A stretch of 64,000 nucleotides of DNA from Mycobacterium sp. IDR2000157661 (GTDB lineage: Bacteria; Actinomycetota; Actinomycetes; Mycobacteriales; Mycobacteriaceae). The notes under the pieces were generated by a model that had not been told where the DNA came from, did not search any database, and saw only the letters and a program-made list of their open reading frames with translations. A program made the translations under genes and the position numbers. The stretch spans positions 1,984,001-2,048,000 of the forward strand of contig NZ_CP081006.1 of NCBI RefSeq assembly GCF_022317005.1, in the 5' to 3' direction. Positions 8,882 to 18,101 of the stretch are shown here, piece by piece. Each line of letters opens with the position of its first letter. The stretch's first letter is position 1.

Positions 8882-8953
8882 CTGACGGATCGGTATCGCG
8901 CCACGCCCCCGGAAACGCTGCGCGACTGGGCGAGCAGAGGGTTACCTAGTCGC

Positions 8954-9466
8954 ATGCGTGTTTCGTCGACTGTACGCAAGTGGTCCGCCGGGCTCGCGCT
9001 GTTAGCGATGGTCGCCGGCGCCGTCGGGGTGGCAGCGGTGATGATCTTCGGCAGCATGAACTCGCCGCAGACGCCTCAGGCGGCGACACCGCGTACCACG
9101 CTGGCGGCGCCGACGCCACAGATGCCGACGCCGGTGGAGTTCAACGTCAACGTGGTGGTGACCGACACCCAGTGCCCGCCCGGCGCACCGGCCTGCGCCT
9201 ACAAATACACGATCGAGCCGAAATACATTGGGCTGCATCCATTGCCGGAGACGCCGTTCACCGTCTTCTACGAAGTGGTCGGCGGCATCGCTCCGCAGCG
9301 TGGTGAGTTCACCGTGATGAGGGATCAGGCCCAGATCCTCAAGGACGTCGTCCTCGAGGGACCCCCCGGGGCACGGTTGACGGCGAATGTGCTGGAGGTC
9401 AAGGACGCTCCGGTCCCGCCGCCCCCGCCGGGAGCGCCGCCGCCCGCAGCGCCCCCCGGTCCCTGA
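8954..9466 (+). CDS. membrane-anchored secreted protein, proline-rich tail
   Basis: A 170-residue protein with an N-terminal hydrophobic segment at about residues 13-34 preceded by Arg/Lys, acting as a signal anchor. An Ala/Thr/Pro linker follows, then a compact domain with a Cys pair in TQCPPGAPACAY, ending in a poly-Pro/Ala tail (residues 150-170). The architecture is that of cell-envelope proteins of mycobacteria. I do not recognise the family. It starts 72 bases after the polymerase gene and may be independent of it. Confidence 0.7.
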   Translation: MRVSSTVRKWSAGLALLAMVAGAVGVAAVMIFGSMNSPQTPQAATPRTTLAAPTPQMPTPVEFNVNVVVTDTQCPPGAPACAYKYTIEPKYIGLHPLPETPFTVFYEVVGGIAPQRGEFTVMRDQAQILKDVVLEGPPGARLTANVLEVKDAPVPPPPPGAPPPAAPPGP

Positions 9467-9473
9467 GCTGAGA

Positions 9474-10541
9474 TCAGTTGCCGGGCACCACGCCGCGCGC
9501 CTGGGGAAGGGTCAGGTCGGTGTAGGTGGCGATGCCCGGCGCCGCCGCCACCACCGCCGGAATCGCATGGATCGGCGGCATCGCGGTCATGATGTGGCCG
9601 AGCACGAAGAAGTCCTCGATGGTCTTGGCGTTCTCGATCATGTCCTGCGGCGGCATGAAGCCGACCGCCATGTTGACCGTAGGCCGTCCGTCGATGGTGA
9701 TCTTCCAGCCGTCGCCCTCGATCTGCCAATCAGGCTCGAGGGTCTGGCCCTTCTTCCAGCGGACGTTGATGTCGATGACGGTTCTGCCGGCCACTATCCC
9801 CTGCCAGCTGGCGTAGACGCCCGCAACGTGGCCGGCCGGGATGGTCCAGGAGGCCATCCCCAAATCCTCTGTGGTCTGGGCGTATTCGGAGACACACTGG
9901 ATCTCGTCGAGCTCGACGCCCAGCGCGTCGGCGACCAACCGGACCGCCTCGGCGAACACCGCGGTGCCGTTCTCGGCCATCGGTGGCAGGGCGGGGTCGT
10001 CGATGGCGGTGCCGAAACCGGTGGGCCGCTCGGTGTCGGGGGAGTCGTAGAGCGTGGTGTCGGCGGACTCGGCGATGGTGATCTTGTCGACGCGGTCGCA
10101 CGCCGTCGCCGCTACGATCGCGAGCAGCTCGGCGAAACCCGGGCTGACGCCGGAGCCGAACAGCGTCGAACCGCCTCGGCGACAGGCGTCTCCGAGTCGG
10201 TCGCGGCCGTCGCGCAGGTTGTGCCCGGTGATGAAGGACGCCGACGCGACGACGTTCACCCCGGCCTCGAGGATTCGGACGAGCTCGTCGACGTCGATCC
10301 ACATCGGGTTGTAGACCACGGCATCGGGCTTGAGTGCCAGCAGGGCGTCGACGTCGTTGGTGGCCGTCACGCCGAGCGGTTCGATGCCGGCCAGCTCGCC
10401 GGCATCCTTGCCGACCTTGTCCTGCGACCACGCGAACACGCCGACGAGTTCGTAGTTCGGGTTCTTGGCGATCGCCTCCACCGAACTCTTGCCGACATTG
10501 CCGGTGGTCCACTGGACGACGCGATAGGGGATGTTGGGCAC
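9474..10541 (-). CDS. NAD(P)H-dependent amine dehydrogenase / DapB-N-like oxidoreductase
   Basis: A 355-residue protein starting with the Rossmann strand YRVVQWTTGNVGK (GNVG at 14-17). Members of this large actinobacterial family are annotated as dihydrodipicolinate-reductase-like or diaminopentanoate-dehydrogenase-like. The NPMWIDVDELVRILEAGVNVV block is characteristic. The substrate is unknown; mycobacteria have many paralogues often linked to steroid or lipid metabolism. I start it at GTG 10541 rather than GTG 10547 because TAAGCT on the minus strand ends six bases before 10541. A divergent TetR gene is likely its regulator. Confidence 0.82.
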   Translation of the reverse strand: MPNIPYRVVQWTTGNVGKSSVEAIAKNPNYELVGVFAWSQDKVGKDAGELAGIEPLGVTATNDVDALLALKPDAVVYNPMWIDVDELVRILEAGVNVVASASFITGHNLRDGRDRLGDACRRGGSTLFGSGVSPGFAELLAIVAATACDRVDKITIAESADTTLYDSPDTERPTGFGTAIDDPALPPMAENGTAVFAEAVRLVADALGVELDEIQCVSEYAQTTEDLGMASWTIPAGHVAGVYASWQGIVAGRTVIDINVRWKKGQTLEPDWQIEGDGWKITIDGRPTVNMAVGFMPPQDMIENAKTIEDFFVLGHIMTAMPPIHAIPAVVAAAPGIATYTDLTLPQARGVVPGN

Positions 10542-10579
10542 GCGCACAGCTTAGGGTGGACGGCTGGGCGGGCGTGGCG

Positions 10580-10599
10580 TTTTTGCCGACTGGCGAAAA
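10580..10599. promoter_or_regulatory. candidate TetR operator
   Basis: TTTTTGCC / GGCGAAAA, eight-base arms with one mismatch around four bases, between the divergent dehydrogenase and TetR genes and just upstream of the TetR -10 box. The position suits an autoregulatory operator; the symmetry is modest. Confidence 0.45.
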
Positions 10600-10616
10600 T
10601 TCATCGAGGCCCGGCT

Positions 10617-10622
10617 TAGGGT
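10617..10622 (+). promoter_or_regulatory. -10 box of the TetR gene, leaderless
   Basis: TAGGGT followed by seven bases (GGCGGGG) and ATG 10630. This fits a leaderless start and rules against the in-frame GTG 10621, which lies inside the box. Confidence 0.55.
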
Positions 10623-10629
10623 GGCGGGG

Positions 10630-11292
10630 ATGACGCGTCCGACCAGGGGCCGCCCGGCGCGGATCAGCCGCGAGCAGATCGTCGCTGCGGCCCGCGGCCT
10701 CGCGAGCAGGGACCTGACCATGCAGGCGGTCGCTGACGCCCTCGGCGTCAGCCGCAAGGCCCTGCATTACTACGTCGGCGACCGCGAGGGACTGCTCACA
10801 CTCGTCGTGCTGGACCGCTTCGAACGCGAACTCGACAGTGTGAAACTGCCCTCGGACGGCGATTGGCCGGCCGCGTTGCGGGCCTATGCGGTCGCGTTCC
10901 GCGACGGTCTGGTCCAGGTCGGCGTCCGGACCGGCACCGCGACCGACTTCACCCGGTTGCGCGGGATCGGCGCGGCGGCCGCGTTGGCGCTCGCCGATCG
11001 GGTCCTCGACGCGCTGCTGTCTGCGGGCTTCGATCCCGACACCGCCCGCCACGGGCTCACCGCGGCGTCCAACATCGCGCAGTCGGCCGCTCAGAGCGTG
11101 GCAGCGCAGACGGCGAGCGGGGTGCACCGGCACCGCGCGCAGACCTGGGAGGCCTTGCAGCACGAACCAGACGACACCTACCCGGCGCTGCGCCAGGTGC
11201 TCGTGTCGGCCGAGGCCGAGGCCGGCGACGCCGAGCGACAGTTCGAGTTCGAACTCGAGCTCTTGATCGCCGGCCTGGAGCGCTCGGTCTAG
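10630..11292 (+). CDS. TetR family transcriptional regulator
   Basis: A 220-residue regulator with an N-terminal helix-turn-helix (LTMQAVADALGVSRKALHYY, residues 29-48) and a helical C-terminal domain resembling the TetR_C tetracycline-repressor type. It is transcribed divergently from the dehydrogenase gene and probably controls it through the inverted repeat between them. Its stop codon shares a CTAG with the convergent protease gene. The ligand is unknown. Confidence 0.85.
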   Translation: MTRPTRGRPARISREQIVAAARGLASRDLTMQAVADALGVSRKALHYYVGDREGLLTLVVLDRFERELDSVKLPSDGDWPAALRAYAVAFRDGLVQVGVRTGTATDFTRLRGIGAAAALALADRVLDALLSAGFDPDTARHGLTAASNIAQSAAQSVAAQTASGVHRHRAQTWEALQHEPDDTYPALRQVLVSAEAEAGDAERQFEFELELLIAGLERSV

Positions 11293-12290
11293 AGCGTCGC
11301 CTTGCCCGTCCGCTCGAGGCCGTTGACGTCGATCCACGTCAGGTCGATGACGTCGCCGGGGTAGTGCCGATCCAGCACGTAGGTCAGCTCGGTGGCCGAA
11401 TTCAGCGGGGTGCCGTCGATCACGGTGAGGACATCGCCGTCGACCAGGCCGGCCCGTTCGGCTGGCCCGCCGCGGAGCACCTCGGCGATGAGCACCCCTG
11501 GGCCGCGCTGCGCCGAGCGCACGCCGACGCCCAGCAGCACCGGCGGCCCGATGTGGACCTCCGCCGACGGCGCCCGCGACCGGATCTGGTTGGCGATGAC
11601 GATCGCGTCGTTGATCGGGATCGCGAAGCCCTCGCCGCCGGGACCGAACTGGAAGGTCACCGACGCCGCGGTGGTGACGCCGACGACCTGGCCGAGGCTG
11701 TTGACCACCGGTCCGCCGGAGTCCCCGGCGACCACAGGGGCGGCGAACTCGATCAGCCCGGTCAGCTCCTCGGTGCTGCCGGTCAGGGCGTCTTCGGCCT
11801 GCACGGTGCGGCCGAACGCGGTGACGGTGCCGGTCTCGCGAGTCAGCGGCCCGCCGCTGCCGTTGGCATTGCCGAGCGCGACGACGGGCTCGCCGGCTGC
11901 CAGCTGCGCCGAGTCGCCGATCGGTGCGGTCGGCAGCCCGGCAGCACCGAGCAGTTGCAGCACCGCGATGTCGCGCCTGCGGTTGTAGCCGACCAGTTCG
12001 GCGGGATACGAACGGCCGCCGACCGTCGCGGTGATCCGGTCGGCGCCGGAGACGACGTGGAAGTTGGTCAGCACCTGGCCGCCGGGGTCGATGACGAACC
12101 CGGTGCCGTTTCCGAAGGCCCCCTGATAGTCGATTTCGGTGTCAATCTGCACCACTGCCGGTTCGACCGGCGCGGCGGCGGAGATCGGATCACCCGGAGC
12201 GGCGATGGCCACCGGGGTGACCAGTGCGAAGAGTGCGGTCAGCGCGATCACCAGGGTGGTGACCGAGCGGCGCACGGGTAAATTTCCCAT
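11289..12290 (-). CDS. secreted trypsin-like serine protease with PDZ domain (PepA/HtrA-like)
   Basis: A 333-residue S1-type protease. Residues 1-31 are a signal peptide (hydrophobic core LVIALTALFALVTP, cleavage near AIA-APG). The catalytic triad is visible as His78 (TNFHVV), Asp107 (RRRDIAVLQL) and Ser191 (AGDSGGPVV). A PDZ domain follows (GVLIAEVLRGGPAERAGLVDGD). Sequence and length resemble mycobacterial PepA (Rv0125 type). It lies 28 bases downstream of the LucA-like gene on the same strand, so envelope quality control linked to that protein is possible but unproven. Confidence 0.88.
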   Translation of the reverse strand: MGNLPVRRSVTTLVIALTALFALVTPVAIAAPGDPISAAAPVEPAVVQIDTEIDYQGAFGNGTGFVIDPGGQVLTNFHVVSGADRITATVGGRSYPAELVGYNRRRDIAVLQLLGAAGLPTAPIGDSAQLAAGEPVVALGNANGSGGPLTRETGTVTAFGRTVQAEDALTGSTEELTGLIEFAAPVVAGDSGGPVVNSLGQVVGVTTAASVTFQFGPGGEGFAIPINDAIVIANQIRSRAPSAEVHIGPPVLLGVGVRSAQRGPGVLIAEVLRGGPAERAGLVDGDVLTVIDGTPLNSATELTYVLDRHYPGDVIDLTWIDVNGLERTGKATL

Positions 12291-12318
12291 GCGCCCATAT
12301 TGCCTGAAGTTGTGGGCG

Positions 12319-13125
12319 TTAATCTTCGACGGCCACACCACCGCGCAACCGCCTGCGACGGCGCCGCGCGGGCTCGGTCTTCCCCGACGGTCGGCGGTTG
12401 CGCAGTTTGCCGTCGGCGTCGTCGTCTTCACCAGCCCTTTCAGGCTCGGCCGCTGGCTCCTCGTCCGTCGTTTCGGTCTCGGCGGCGCCGGACTCGGGCG
12501 CCTCAGCGGTCACTGTTTCGTCTTCGGTTTCGTCTTCGGTCGACTTCTCGGCGGCCTCATCCTCGGCAGCGGTGTCTTCGGCTTCTTGAGCGTCTTCGGC
12601 GTCGGCTTCCGGTTCCTGGGCGTCCTCGGCGTCGGCGGCGTCCCTGCGGCCCCGGCGGCGCTGTTTGGGCTGCTTGACCTTCAACGGTTTAGGCGGTGGC
12701 GGCGGCATCTCGGCCACCCAGGCCAGGTGGAAGGCGAAAATGCCGAGCAGCGCGATCGCCGCGGCGGCGCCGTAGATACCGAACAGCCAGCGGCCGGCGT
12801 CATCGAGGGAAAGCCAGATCTCGCTGATAGCGGCTCCGATGATCAGCACACCGGCCAGCACGTGCAGCACGATCGAGACGGTCCGCAGGGTCAGCGCCAG
12901 CTGTGGCGTGCCGAACTCCGGCCTGCGGGTGCGCATCAGCGTGAACACCACCGGCAGTGCGGCCAACCCGATCAGCGCGCCGACCACGATGCGCAGCACG
13001 GTGCCCAGCGTGTGGGCGGTATCACCCATCAGCTCGGGCCAGCGGGGCAGGACGAAGAAGAAGTACAGGACACCGGCGGCGGCGCAGAACGACGCGTGCC
13101 AGATCACCGCGACAGTGCGGCTCAT
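12319..13125 (-). CDS. lucA: LucA-like membrane protein with acidic C-terminal tail
   Basis: A 268-residue protein with four predicted membrane segments in the first 140 residues (about 5-27, 37-60, 82-104 and 112-136). A basic stretch (KVKQPKQRRRGRR) follows, then about 80 residues dominated by Glu, Asp and Ala, and a basic end. AGGAGG lies just upstream of ATG 13125. It sits beside tRNA-Ser and aspC exactly as Rv3723 (LucA, which stabilises Mce lipid importers) does in M. tuberculosis; the name rests on that synteny and on topology. Confidence 0.6.
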   Translation of the reverse strand: MSRTVAVIWHASFCAAAGVLYFFFVLPRWPELMGDTAHTLGTVLRIVVGALIGLAALPVVFTLMRTRRPEFGTPQLALTLRTVSIVLHVLAGVLIIGAAISEIWLSLDDAGRWLFGIYGAAAAIALLGIFAFHLAWVAEMPPPPPKPLKVKQPKQRRRGRRDAADAEDAQEPEADAEDAQEAEDTAAEDEAAEKSTEDETEDETVTAEAPESGAAETETTDEEPAAEPERAGEDDDADGKLRNRRPSGKTEPARRRRRRLRGGVAVED

Positions 13126-13196
13126 AGCCCTCCTTGATGTTTTTGGCCGGGGTGCGACCGGGCCGACGGCCAGCGTGTCGCACCCCGGGCCGAGTG

Positions 13197-13282
13197 CGGA
13201 GGATGCGGGATTTGAACCCGCGAGGGCTATTAACCCAACCCGCGTTCCAGGCGAGCGCCATAGGCCACTAGGCGAATCCTCC
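13197..13282 (-). tRNA. tRNA-Ser(GGA)
   Basis: An 86-base cloverleaf on the minus strand. The acceptor stem pairs GGAGGAT with ATCCTCC, with discriminator G at 13197. The anticodon loop CTGGAAC gives anticodon GGA at 13246-13248. There is a long class II variable arm and a GGTTCAAATCC T-arm. The 3' CCA is not encoded. Confidence 0.97.
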
Positions 13283-13341
13283 GCGGGCCATGGTAACCGA
13301 CCTGGCCGGTGCACCCGTCCAGTCGGCCGCAGGAGTGGTAC

Positions 13342-13347
13342 TAGACT
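13342..13347 (+). promoter_or_regulatory. -10 box of the SRP RNA gene
   Basis: TAGACT, ending seven bases before the first G of the SRP RNA helix at 13354, which is the expected distance to the transcription start. Confidence 0.5.
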
Positions 13348-13353
13348 CACCGT

Positions 13354-14778
<1,425 letters not shown>

Positions 14779-14814
14779 TGGACCGGCCGACCCCACGCCG
14801 TCGGACCGCGTCGG

Positions 14815-14820
14815 TAGCCT
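14815..14820 (+). promoter_or_regulatory. -10 box of dnaX, leaderless
   Basis: TAGCCT, seven bases, then GTG 14828. Consistent with a leaderless dnaX transcript independent of aspC. Confidence 0.5.
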
Positions 14821-14827
14821 GCTGAAC

Positions 14828-16684
14828 GTGGCGCTCTACCGCAAGTACCGGCCTGCGACATTCGCCGAAGTCGTCGGCCAGGAACATGTCACCGAGCCGC
14901 TGTCGACGGCGCTGACGTCGGGCCGGATCAACCACGCCTACCTGTTCTCCGGTCCGCGCGGATGCGGCAAAACCTCGTCGGCGCGCATCATGGCCCGCTC
15001 GCTGAACTGCGTGCAGGGGCCGACCGCCACCCCGTGCGGAGTGTGTGACTCGTGTGTCGCGTTGGCGCCGAACGGACCCGGCAGCGTCGACGTCGTCGAA
15101 CTCGACGCGGCCAGCCACGGCGGTGTGGACGACACCCGCGAGCTACGGGACCGGGCCTTCTACGCACCCGCGCAGTCCCGGTACCGGATCTTCATCATCG
15201 ACGAGGCGCACATGGTCACCACGGCCGGCTTCAACGCGCTGCTCAAGATCGTCGAGGAGCCGCCGGAGCATCTGATCTTCGTGTTCGCCACCACCGAACC
15301 CGAGAAGGTGCTGCCGACCATCCGCTCGCGCACCCACCACTACCCGTTCCGGTTGCTGGCGCCGCGCACCATGCGCTCACTGGTCGAACACGTCTGCGCC
15401 CAGGAGGGCGTGACCGTCGACGACGCGGTGTATCCACTGGTCATCCGCGCCGGCGGAGGCTCGCCGCGAGACACCCTGTCGGTGCTCGACCAGTTGCTGG
15501 CCGGCGCGCAGGGCGATCACGTCCACTATGGGCGGGCGCTGGCGCTGCTGGGTGCGACGGACGTCGCGCTGATCGACGACGCGATCGACGCGCTGATCGC
15601 CAACGACGCCGCCGGGTTGTTCGGTGTCGTCGAGGCCGTCGTGGACGCCGGCCACGACCCGCGCCGCTTCGCCAGCGACCTGCTGGAACGGTTCCGCGAC
15701 CTGATCGTGTTGCAGTCGGTGCCCGACGCCGCGGCCCGCGGTGTGGTCGACGGACCCGAGGACGTGCTGGACCGGATGCGCGACCAGTCGTCCCGGCTGG
15801 GCACCGCGACGTTGACCCGCTACGCCGAGGTGGTGCACGCCGGGCTCGGCGAGATGCGCGGTGCGACGGCGCCGCGACTGCTGCTGGAGGTGGTCTGCGC
15901 CCGGCTGCTGCTGCCGTCGGCCAGCGACACCGAGGCCGCGCTACTGCACCGCGTCGAACGCATCGAGACGCGGCTCGACATGTCGATCCCCGCAGGTGAG
16001 GCGGAGGCGTCGCAACCGGGCGCGCCGCCCAAGCAGTACGCCCGTAAGAGTCAGACCTCCGAGGTCGAGGCGCCGCCGGCGACCGAGCCGCCGCGCCCCA
16101 CACCCGAGGCCGAGGCGCCCAAGACCGAACCGCCATCGGCGCACCGCCCACTGCCCACGCGTGACCCAGAGGCGCCACCGTCGCCGCCGCCGGTGCGCCC
16201 ACCGTCGGATCCCGTGGTGGAGGTGCCACCGCCCGCCGCGGTCACCGGCGAGCCCAACGCCGCCGCGGTGCGCAGCATGTGGTCGACGGTGCGCGAGAAG
16301 GTTCGTGAGCGCAGCCGAACCACCGAGGTGATGCTGGCCGGGGCCATCGTCCGCGCCGTCGAGGGCGGCACCCTGGTGCTCAGCCACGAGTCCGCGCCGC
16401 TGGCCAAGCGGCTCAGCGAACAGCGCAACGCCGACGTCATCCGGGAGGCGCTCAAGGACGCGCTGGGGGTGGACTGGCAGATCCGCTGTGAGACGGGTGC
16501 GGCGCCGTCGGAACCCGCCGCACCTGCCGCACCGGTGGCGGCCCCTCGGAAACGCGACGACGACGAGGAGGAACTGCTGGCCGAGGCCGGCGCCGCCACG
16601 TCCGACGCGCCGCGCCGCGATCCGGAGGAAGCCGCTCTCGAGCTACTGCAGAGTGAACTCGGCGCACGCCCTATCGAGGGCTAG
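14828..16684 (+). CDS. dnaX: DNA polymerase III subunit gamma/tau
   Basis: A 618-residue clamp-loader ATPase. Walker A is GPRGCGKTS (42-49), the four-cysteine zinc module has Cys61, 70, 73 and 76, and Walker B/DEAH is IIDEAHMVT. A central AAA+ lid and collar region follows. A Pro/Glu-rich linker (about residues 400-470) precedes a C-terminal tau-like domain that would contact the polymerase. It drives sliding-clamp loading at the replication fork. I see no evident frameshift site for a separate gamma product. Its stop shares CTAG with the convergent tmsB stop. Confidence 0.93.
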   Translation: MALYRKYRPATFAEVVGQEHVTEPLSTALTSGRINHAYLFSGPRGCGKTSSARIMARSLNCVQGPTATPCGVCDSCVALAPNGPGSVDVVELDAASHGGVDDTRELRDRAFYAPAQSRYRIFIIDEAHMVTTAGFNALLKIVEEPPEHLIFVFATTEPEKVLPTIRSRTHHYPFRLLAPRTMRSLVEHVCAQEGVTVDDAVYPLVIRAGGGSPRDTLSVLDQLLAGAQGDHVHYGRALALLGATDVALIDDAIDALIANDAAGLFGVVEAVVDAGHDPRRFASDLLERFRDLIVLQSVPDAAARGVVDGPEDVLDRMRDQSSRLGTATLTRYAEVVHAGLGEMRGATAPRLLLEVVCARLLLPSASDTEAALLHRVERIETRLDMSIPAGEAEASQPGAPPKQYARKSQTSEVEAPPATEPPRPTPEAEAPKTEPPSAHRPLPTRDPEAPPSPPPVRPPSDPVVEVPPPAAVTGEPNAAAVRSMWSTVREKVRERSRTTEVMLAGAIVRAVEGGTLVLSHESAPLAKRLSEQRNADVIREALKDALGVDWQIRCETGAAPSEPAAPAAPVAAPRKRDDDEEELLAEAGAATSDAPRRDPEEAALELLQSELGARPIEG

Positions 16685-17994
16685 GGAGTCCACCACGGTC
16701 GCAGCGGCAGCCCGCCGTCGTGCCCGTTGCCGTCCGCCTTGACGGCCAGGACCTGATGCAGCTGAACGACATTGGTCTCGAAGCCCAGCCGTGACCCCGC
16801 CATGTAGAGCCCCCACACCTTGGCGGTCGGCAGCCCGACTTCGGCGACGGCCTCGTCCCAGTGCTCGACGAGGTTGAGGCACCAGTCGCGCAGGGTCATC
16901 GCGTAGTGGTGGCGCAGGTTCTCCTCGTGCACCACCTCCAGGCCCACATCCTGAGCCTCCAGGATGATGCGGCCCGACCCCGTCAGCTCCCCGTCGGGAA
17001 ACACGTAGCGGTCAATAAAGCCTCCAGCAGCCGCTCCCGCTCGGTTGTCGGGCCGGGTGATGCAGTGGTTGAGCAGCAGCGCGCCGGTGCGCATCTTCGA
17101 CTTGAGGAACCGGAAGTACGACGGGTAGTTGTGCACCCCGATGTGCTCGGTCAGCCCGATCGAGGACACCGCGTCGAACCCGTGCTCGCGCACGTCGCGG
17201 TAATCGCCGTGACGCACTTCGGCGAGGTCGGCCAGGCCCTCCTCGGCGATCGACTTCTGCGCCCACGCGGCCTGCTCCGCCGAAAGCGTCACGCCGATGG
17301 TCTTGACGCCGTGGCGGGCCGCGTAACGCACCATGCCGCCCCAGCCACAGCCGACGTCGAGCAGCCGGTCGCCCGGTGCCAGCCGCAGCTTCTCGAACAC
17401 CAGCCGGTACTTGTTGTCCTGCGCCTCCTCCAGCGTGGCGTCCGGCTGCGGATAGCAGGCGCAGGTATAGGTCATCGAGGGCCCGAGCACCCACTCGTAG
17501 AACCGGTTGGACACGTCGTAGTGGTGGTGGATCGCCTCGGCGTCCCGAGTTCGGCTGTGCCGCAGGCCTTCTGCGATACGGCGCCAGCGCGGCAGCGCCT
17601 CCTGCGGGGGCGGGGCGATCGGCTTGAGGTGCTCGATGCCGATCGAGCGCACGATGTCGACGAGCACCCGCGCGGGCGGGCGCTTGAAGTCCATCTTGTC
17701 GGCCAGCGCCTTGAGCAACTCGTAGGGATCACCGGGATGCACACCGTGCGCTTCCAGGTCACCGGACACGTACGCGCGCGCCAGGCCGAGATCACCCGGA
17801 GCCGTGGCCAGATACGTGGTGCCGCGCGGGGTCAGCAGTTCCAGGCCGATCGGCGCGTCGGCGGGTCCGGCCGAGCTGCCGTCGTAGGCGCTGAACTTCA
17901 GCGGCAGTTGGCCGGCCGCGAAAATCTCCAGTATCTCGGCAAGCGTCAGCTTCCTCTCGGGGGCGTGTGCCGTGCCTTCTCGGAACGTCGTCAT
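16681..17994 (-). CDS. tmsB: tuberculostearic acid synthase methyltransferase (CFA-synthase family)
   Basis: A 437-residue SAM-dependent methyltransferase of the cyclopropane fatty acid synthase family. The SAM site VGCGWGG is at 214-220, preceded by the family block HHYDVSNRFYEWVLGPSMTYTC. TmsB/BfaB (Rv3720 position) adds a methylene at C10 of oleoyl phospholipids, and the adjacent FAD enzyme reduces it to give tuberculostearic acid. ATG 17994 overlaps the stop of a preceding mini-ORF as ATGA and has GGAG upstream. The gene follows tmsA through an unusual repeat region. Family call strong, pathway call by pairing. Confidence 0.87.
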   Translation of the reverse strand: MTTFREGTAHAPERKLTLAEILEIFAAGQLPLKFSAYDGSSAGPADAPIGLELLTPRGTTYLATAPGDLGLARAYVSGDLEAHGVHPGDPYELLKALADKMDFKRPPARVLVDIVRSIGIEHLKPIAPPPQEALPRWRRIAEGLRHSRTRDAEAIHHHYDVSNRFYEWVLGPSMTYTCACYPQPDATLEEAQDNKYRLVFEKLRLAPGDRLLDVGCGWGGMVRYAARHGVKTIGVTLSAEQAAWAQKSIAEEGLADLAEVRHGDYRDVREHGFDAVSSIGLTEHIGVHNYPSYFRFLKSKMRTGALLLNHCITRPDNRAGAAAGGFIDRYVFPDGELTGSGRIILEAQDVGLEVVHEENLRHHYAMTLRDWCLNLVEHWDEAVAEVGLPTAKVWGLYMAGSRLGFETNVVQLHQVLAVKADGNGHDGGLPLRPWWTP

Positions 17995-18101
17995 CGGGGG
18001 TCTCCGCTCTTGCCGCAAGCGCTCATCGTTCGCTCATCGTTATTGTCTGCTCTTCGCGCAAGCGCTCATCGTCATTGTCCGCTCTTCGCGCAAGCGCTCA
18101 T
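17991..18101 (-). repeat. MIRU-like tandem repeat forming a relay of mini-ORFs between tmsA and tmsB
   Basis: Three copies of a roughly 32-base unit, core ATGAGCGCTTGCGCGAAGAG on the minus strand (18101-18082, 18069-18050, and 18026-18007 with one extra change). A partial copy lies at 18037. Each core opens a mini-ORF: 18101-18072 (MSACAKSGQ), 18075-18040 (MTMSACAKSRQ), 18037-18023 (MSER) and 18026-17991 (MSACGKSGDPR). The tmsA stop overlaps the first ATG. Stop/start overlaps of the ATGA type join 1 to 2, 3 to 4 and 4 to tmsB, with only two bases between 2 and 3. Mycobacterial interspersed repetitive units were described with the same stop-start property. Confidence 0.8.
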
